Source: Candidatus Moraniibacteriota bacterium (GTDB taxonomy: Bacteria; Patescibacteriota; Minisyncoccia; Moranbacterales; UBA2206). From it: DNA of 42,787 nucleotides. The stretch spans positions 1-42,787 of the forward strand of contig DPJH01000006.1 of the NCBI GenBank assembly GCA_003543115.1. Reading direction: 5' to 3'. A program made the translations under genes and the position numbers. Of the stretch, positions 39,795 through 42,787 are shown in pieces. The first letter of the stretch is position 1. Each line of letters begins with the position of its first letter. The notes below the pieces were generated by a model. That model had not been told where the DNA came from, searched no databases, and saw only the letters and a list, made by a program, of their open reading frames with translations.

Positions 39795-40391
39795 TTATCT
39801 TCTCTTGGCAATAAAATGCTTAAGTCCGGGTATCTTATTGATTAATTCTTCATGAGGGCCTTCCAAAAATTCTAAAATAAATTTATCTAACATATTTAGT
39901 CGGTATTTAAATTCTTCTCCGCTCATAAGCACAAAATCTATTTCTTTTCCAATTTCAGCTTCCAAATTAGCCATTAAGTTTTTCAATTTTGCTCTTTTTA
40001 TGTCGTCACCCACGATAATCATGTCAGCCTTGCTTTTTTGATAATTTATAAAAACTCCGCTGATAGCAGCCAATTTGATATTCCCAATTTTTCCCACATT
40101 AGCAATGCTTTTGCATTGCGGATAAACATTAGATTTAGAAATAAGATTCTTAAGTTCGGGATAAAAACTGAAATCCTGGTTTAGAATATAAAAAGTCCTT
40201 CCTTTTTTAGAACGGCTGGAAATAAATTTTATCTTTCTTAAATTCTCCACCTCTCTCTTTACATTTCCTCTGAGCATATTTCTGCGCGTTATGTCCTCAT
40301 ACGTATATTCATGCTCTGGATTCTGCAAGAAGAACCTCAACAGGCGAGCTCTTTCTTTTGATCCGAAAAGACTTTCTAAAACTTCTGACAT
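39795..40391 (-). CDS. Winged-helix regulator with C-terminal nucleotidyltransferase-like domain
   Basis: A 198-aa protein from the ATG at 40391 (the frame stays open to 40439). The N-terminal winged helix includes LFGSKERARLLRFFLQNPEH, YEDITRRNMLRGNVKREVEN and FISSRSKKGRTFYILN. The C-terminal half (IKLAAISGVFINYQKSKADM, IIVGDDIKRAKLKNLMANLE, IDFVLMSGEEF) has the pattern of MNT-type nucleotidyltransferase folds, though catalytic GSxAxG and DxD are not clear (VGDD remains). Such fusions are common in CPR. It is divergent from the PPM-like gene and may regulate it. Confidence 0.8.
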   Translation of the reverse strand: MSEVLESLFGSKERARLLRFFLQNPEHEYTYEDITRRNMLRGNVKREVENLRKIKFISSRSKKGRTFYILNQDFSFYPELKNLISKSNVYPQCKSIANVGKIGNIKLAAISGVFINYQKSKADMIIVGDDIKRAKLKNLMANLEAEIGKEIDFVLMSGEEFKYRLNMLDKFILEFLEGPHEELINKIPGLKHFIAKRR

Positions 40392-40440
40392 GGAATTATT
40401 TTTAAATTGTTTATATTGATAACTGTTGGCTATATACAAT

Positions 40441-40469
40441 AGTATAATGCCTGCAGCTTAAAAAGTAAA
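40441..40469 (-). promoter_or_regulatory. Promoter of the winged-helix gene
   Basis: Minus strand TTTACT (40469-40464), 17-bp spacer, TATACT (40446-40441). Confidence 0.5.
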
Positions 40470-40487
40470 CTAGAAATACGCTAAAAA

Positions 40488-40524
40488 TAGGTATTTATCC
40501 CCTTATTATAAAAAATACCCCCTA
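40488..40524. promoter_or_regulatory. Inverted repeat in the divergent promoter region
   Basis: GGTATTT (40490-40496) and AAATACC (40513-40519) form a 7-bp inverted repeat 16 bp apart, overlapping the upstream part of the PPM-like gene's promoter. A possible operator for the divergent regulator. Confidence 0.4.
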
Positions 40525-40535
40525 GAAGCATTTTA

Positions 40536-40544
40536 TGCTATAAT
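40536..40544 (+). promoter_or_regulatory. Extended -10 promoter of the PPM-like gene
   Basis: TGCTATAAT (TATAAT 40539-40544), 21 bp before the ATG, without a good -35, as is usual for extended -10 promoters. Confidence 0.6.
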
Positions 40545-40565
40545 TAGGACAAAATTAAGGAATTT

Positions 40566-42773
40566 ATGACCAGAAAGAAATTAAACAATAAATTTATTGA
40601 AATCAAGCCAGATTTTGAGAGTATTTTGGTTTGTGGAAATCGAGAATCTTGCCCCTTTATCCAAGTCCTAATTCAAGAACCAGAAAATATCGACAGCCAG
40701 AATCTGGGAACTCTTATTGGGGTTTTTGAAGTAATTGATGAGTCCGAGGATTCTTCCTATATAGTCAATTATCTTGTTTCTATCATAAAAAAGGAATATT
40801 TTTCCAAACCCAAGAGAGGCCCTATCGAAAGCCTTGAAGCGTCGCTGCATAAAGCCAATCTAGCCCTTTCCAATCTAGCCGAACATGGGAACATCAGCTG
40901 GTTAGGAAAACTAAATGCTCTCATAGCTGTAACAGAAAAAAATGGCCTTCATCTTTCTCAAGCAGGAAATGCCTCTGCTTTTCTTTTGCGTTCAAAAATA
41001 TTAACCGACATAAGCGAGGGTCTTTCTCCGGGCGACAGCGAGCCTAACCCCTTAAAGACATTTGTCAATGTTTCCAGCGGAAGAATGGAAAAAAATGACA
41101 AGCTTATTGTCACCACCTCCCGTATATTCGATATATTTTCTCTGGAAGAAATAAAGAAAAGCGCTTTGCGTTTCTCAAAAAAAGAATTTGTTCAATTTCT
41201 GCGAACCGCGCTTGGAAACGAGCTTGATAGGGTGGCAGTATTAATTACTGATTTTGATGATAAGGAAATTCCCATTAAAAAAAATCCGATAAAAAAATCT
41301 TCGAAGCAATCCTTGAATGCTTTTAGCAGCGAAGCCTTCAAAGAAAAATCAGCAAACAAGGATCCTGATCCTCAAATTGAAGATGCCAACCTGAACGATG
41401 AAATTAAGCGGGCTCACTCTGAATTTATAGATGAAAAAACGGGACACATATATATCAAAGAAGATTTATACGCAGACACAAAATACGAAAACGAACATGC
41501 TGTTTCATATCAAGAGAAAGTCATAGATTTCTTGAAAAATGCGGCTTCTTCCCTAACTAAAAATTTATCCGCTCTCAAAAATATTCCTCCCCTCGCCATA
41601 AATAAAGGAAAGGATTGTCTTCAAAAATATATTGAAAAAAGGAAATCTTCCAATCCGGACACATCTCTTTCAAACAACATTTCATCCAAGCCAGATATTC
41701 AAAATAAGAAGAAGCTTACTTATGAGTCGATTCTTTCTGAAAGAAATAAGAGACTCTTCGCTTCTCTCATTAAAAAAACATCCGGACTCATCCGAACAGT
41801 ATCCTCAAGGATAACTCCAAGTTTTGAAAGGATGAAAAGAATTGTTTTAAAAATGGACTATCCTCAAAAACTCTATGGCCTCCTGGTTCTAATTCTAATC
41901 TTTATTGTGCCTATTTTTATAGCTAAATTTCTTAATGAAAAAGCGGAGCAAAAAAACATCCAACCTATTCCGGAAGTGGTTGATATTGCTACAATTCCTC
42001 TAGAAAAGGATATAAATGTGAAACACATTGAAAATATAGAAAATGTATTTTCGACTGACAATGACATACTTGATACCATCAGATTAAATGAGAGGATTTA
42101 TGCCATTACAAATAAAGAAATCGTCGATATAGAAAAAAATATAAAATTCTCTTTCCCCCAAGACTTTGATGTTCCAGCCTATGCAAGAGAAATGAACGAT
42201 TTAAATCTTATCTTTTTTATAAATAAAAATAAAAGGGTAATTTCTTTCAGCCCTACTTCAAAAGACTTTCAAGAAAATTCTATAAGTATTCCTGGAGACG
42301 CACAAATATCAGCAATGGGAACATACCTTACCTATCTCTATCTGGTAGACTCGAAAAACAATCAAATTTACCGCTATCCTCGCTCGGAAGGCGGTTTTGG
42401 GGAAAAAACAAACTGGCTCAAAGAAAGCTTTGATTTAAGCAATATTGTTGATTTTTCTATCAATGAAAGCGTATTCATTGCTAAAAATGATTCTATTTTA
42501 AGAATATTCAAAGGAAAAAGAGATTCTTTCCAAGTGGAAAACACTGCTACGCCGATCGAGATTTCAAAAATTTTCATCGATACAGAAAGCAGCAACACTC
42601 TGATATTAGACAAGGCAAATTCCCGAATAATCTATTTAAACAAGGAAGGTCAAATACTCAAACAATATTATAACCTCCAGATACAAAATTCCCATAGTAT
42701 AATACTGAATGAAAAAAATAACCTTATTTATATCTCTATTGAAAAAGGTTTAAAATCCATATCCTTAAACTAA
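40566..42773 (+). CDS. Membrane protein with PPM-phosphatase-like N-terminus and extracellular propeller-like C-terminus
   Basis: A 735-aa protein. Residues about 15-235 follow the order of a PPM (PP2C) domain: FEVIDESEDSS where VFDGxG would be, then NALIAVTEKNGLHLSQAGNA, FLLRSKILTDISEGLSP, KNDKLIVTTSRIFDI and ELDRVAVLITDFDD. The metal-binding DG pair is not evident, so it may be a pseudophosphatase. Residues 240-430 are a charged linker, 436-458 one membrane helix (LYGLLVLILIFIVPIFIAKF), and 460-735 repeated beta segments (TYLTYLYLVDSKNNQIYRY, NNLIYISIEKGLKSISL) like an NHL/propeller sensor. Its start, stop and length are complete. Signal transduction across the membrane is inferred. Confidence 0.8.
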   Translation: MTRKKLNNKFIEIKPDFESILVCGNRESCPFIQVLIQEPENIDSQNLGTLIGVFEVIDESEDSSYIVNYLVSIIKKEYFSKPKRGPIESLEASLHKANLALSNLAEHGNISWLGKLNALIAVTEKNGLHLSQAGNASAFLLRSKILTDISEGLSPGDSEPNPLKTFVNVSSGRMEKNDKLIVTTSRIFDIFSLEEIKKSALRFSKKEFVQFLRTALGNELDRVAVLITDFDDKEIPIKKNPIKKSSKQSLNAFSSEAFKEKSANKDPDPQIEDANLNDEIKRAHSEFIDEKTGHIYIKEDLYADTKYENEHAVSYQEKVIDFLKNAASSLTKNLSALKNIPPLAINKGKDCLQKYIEKRKSSNPDTSLSNNISSKPDIQNKKKLTYESILSERNKRLFASLIKKTSGLIRTVSSRITPSFERMKRIVLKMDYPQKLYGLLVLILIFIVPIFIAKFLNEKAEQKNIQPIPEVVDIATIPLEKDINVKHIENIENVFSTDNDILDTIRLNERIYAITNKEIVDIEKNIKFSFPQDFDVPAYAREMNDLNLIFFINKNKRVISFSPTSKDFQENSISIPGDAQISAMGTYLTYLYLVDSKNNQIYRYPRSEGGFGEKTNWLKESFDLSNIVDFSINESVFIAKNDSILRIFKGKRDSFQVENTATPIEISKIFIDTESSNTLILDKANSRIIYLNKEGQILKQYYNLQIQNSHSIILNEKNNLIYISIEKGLKSISLN

Positions 42774-42787
42774 TATTCATTAAGACA

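Noticed and set aside
39620..39811. 63-codon minus-strand frame through the palindromic repeats upstream of rmuC
   Set aside because: Its protein is mostly translated repeat sequence (AGRQ-type peptides) and it overlaps the rmuC start in another frame.
1..42787. Alternative code with TGA as glycine
   Set aside because: TGA ends the [FeFe]-like frame at a sensible place and glycines in conserved motifs use normal GGN codons.
1..42787. tRNA or rRNA genes in the gaps
   Set aside because: I checked the larger gaps by eye for TTC-loop and CCA-end patterns and saw none; a covariance search would be decisive.

Overview
The window looks like a chromosome segment of a Patescibacteria (CPR) bacterium, most likely a Parcubacteria-group lineage such as Moranbacteria. 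This placement is inferred from gene content and style, not from a marker tree. Supporting signs are the low-GC, lysine-rich coding, compact housekeeping genes, typical CPR-style hypothetical proteins, glycolysis genes next to a soluble hydrogenase module, and palindromic elements inserted in frame inside genes. TGA is used as an ordinary stop (for example at 2916), so this is not a UGA-glycine lineage. No tRNA, rRNA, CRISPR array or insertion sequence was found.

1-7.8 kb (all minus): one apparent transcription unit, tpiA - fba - nuoE-like - nuoF-like - [FeFe]-hydrogenase-like subunit - (247-bp gap with a perfect hairpin) - hypC - hypD - vanZ-like - hypE, running off the left edge. NADH from glycolysis would be oxidised by the NuoEF-like flavoprotein, and electrons passed through 2Fe-2S and 4Fe-4S clusters to hydrogen-forming sites. 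The large subunit keeps all four H-cluster cysteines of [FeFe] hydrogenases, yet the maturation genes beside it (hypCDE) belong to [NiFe] hydrogenases. This suggests a hybrid or repurposed complex and is the strongest candidate here for an unusual system.

7.8-11.3 kb (minus): galT-like and a GT2 glycosyltransferase, then rplJ-rplL behind a recognisable L10 autoregulatory leader with attenuator, and rpsP with its own promoter.

11.4-19.4 kb (minus): a polytopic membrane protein, a short SMC-like ATPase with a proline-rich linker where the hinge should be, a small coiled-coil protein, and two large paralogous coiled-coil proteins. One paralog carries N-terminal tandem repeats and the other a DHH-phosphoesterase-like motif.

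19.5-23.4 kb (minus): rnc, nusB, rpmF, rnhB, a Phd-antitoxin/HsdR_N-like fusion with a perfect inverted-repeat operator over its promoter, and radC. 23.8-27.3 kb (plus): dnaE, preceded by a possible structured RNA.

27.3-34.2 kb (minus): small, loosely spaced accessory enzymes: two MazG-like paralogs, a membrane metallophosphoesterase, a Gmad2-type protein, an amidohydrolase, an HD protein, a methyltransferase, an MBL-fold hydrolase and an SGNH hydrolase. 34.4-42.8 kb: prmC with palindromic insertions, a 56-aa histone-H1-like protein, an AT-rich 0.7-kb gap with a DnaA box, a membrane-anchored CPR-type hypothetical, a WecA/MraY-like transferase, rmuC, a winged-helix regulator and a divergent membrane protein with a PPM-phosphatase-like N-terminus.
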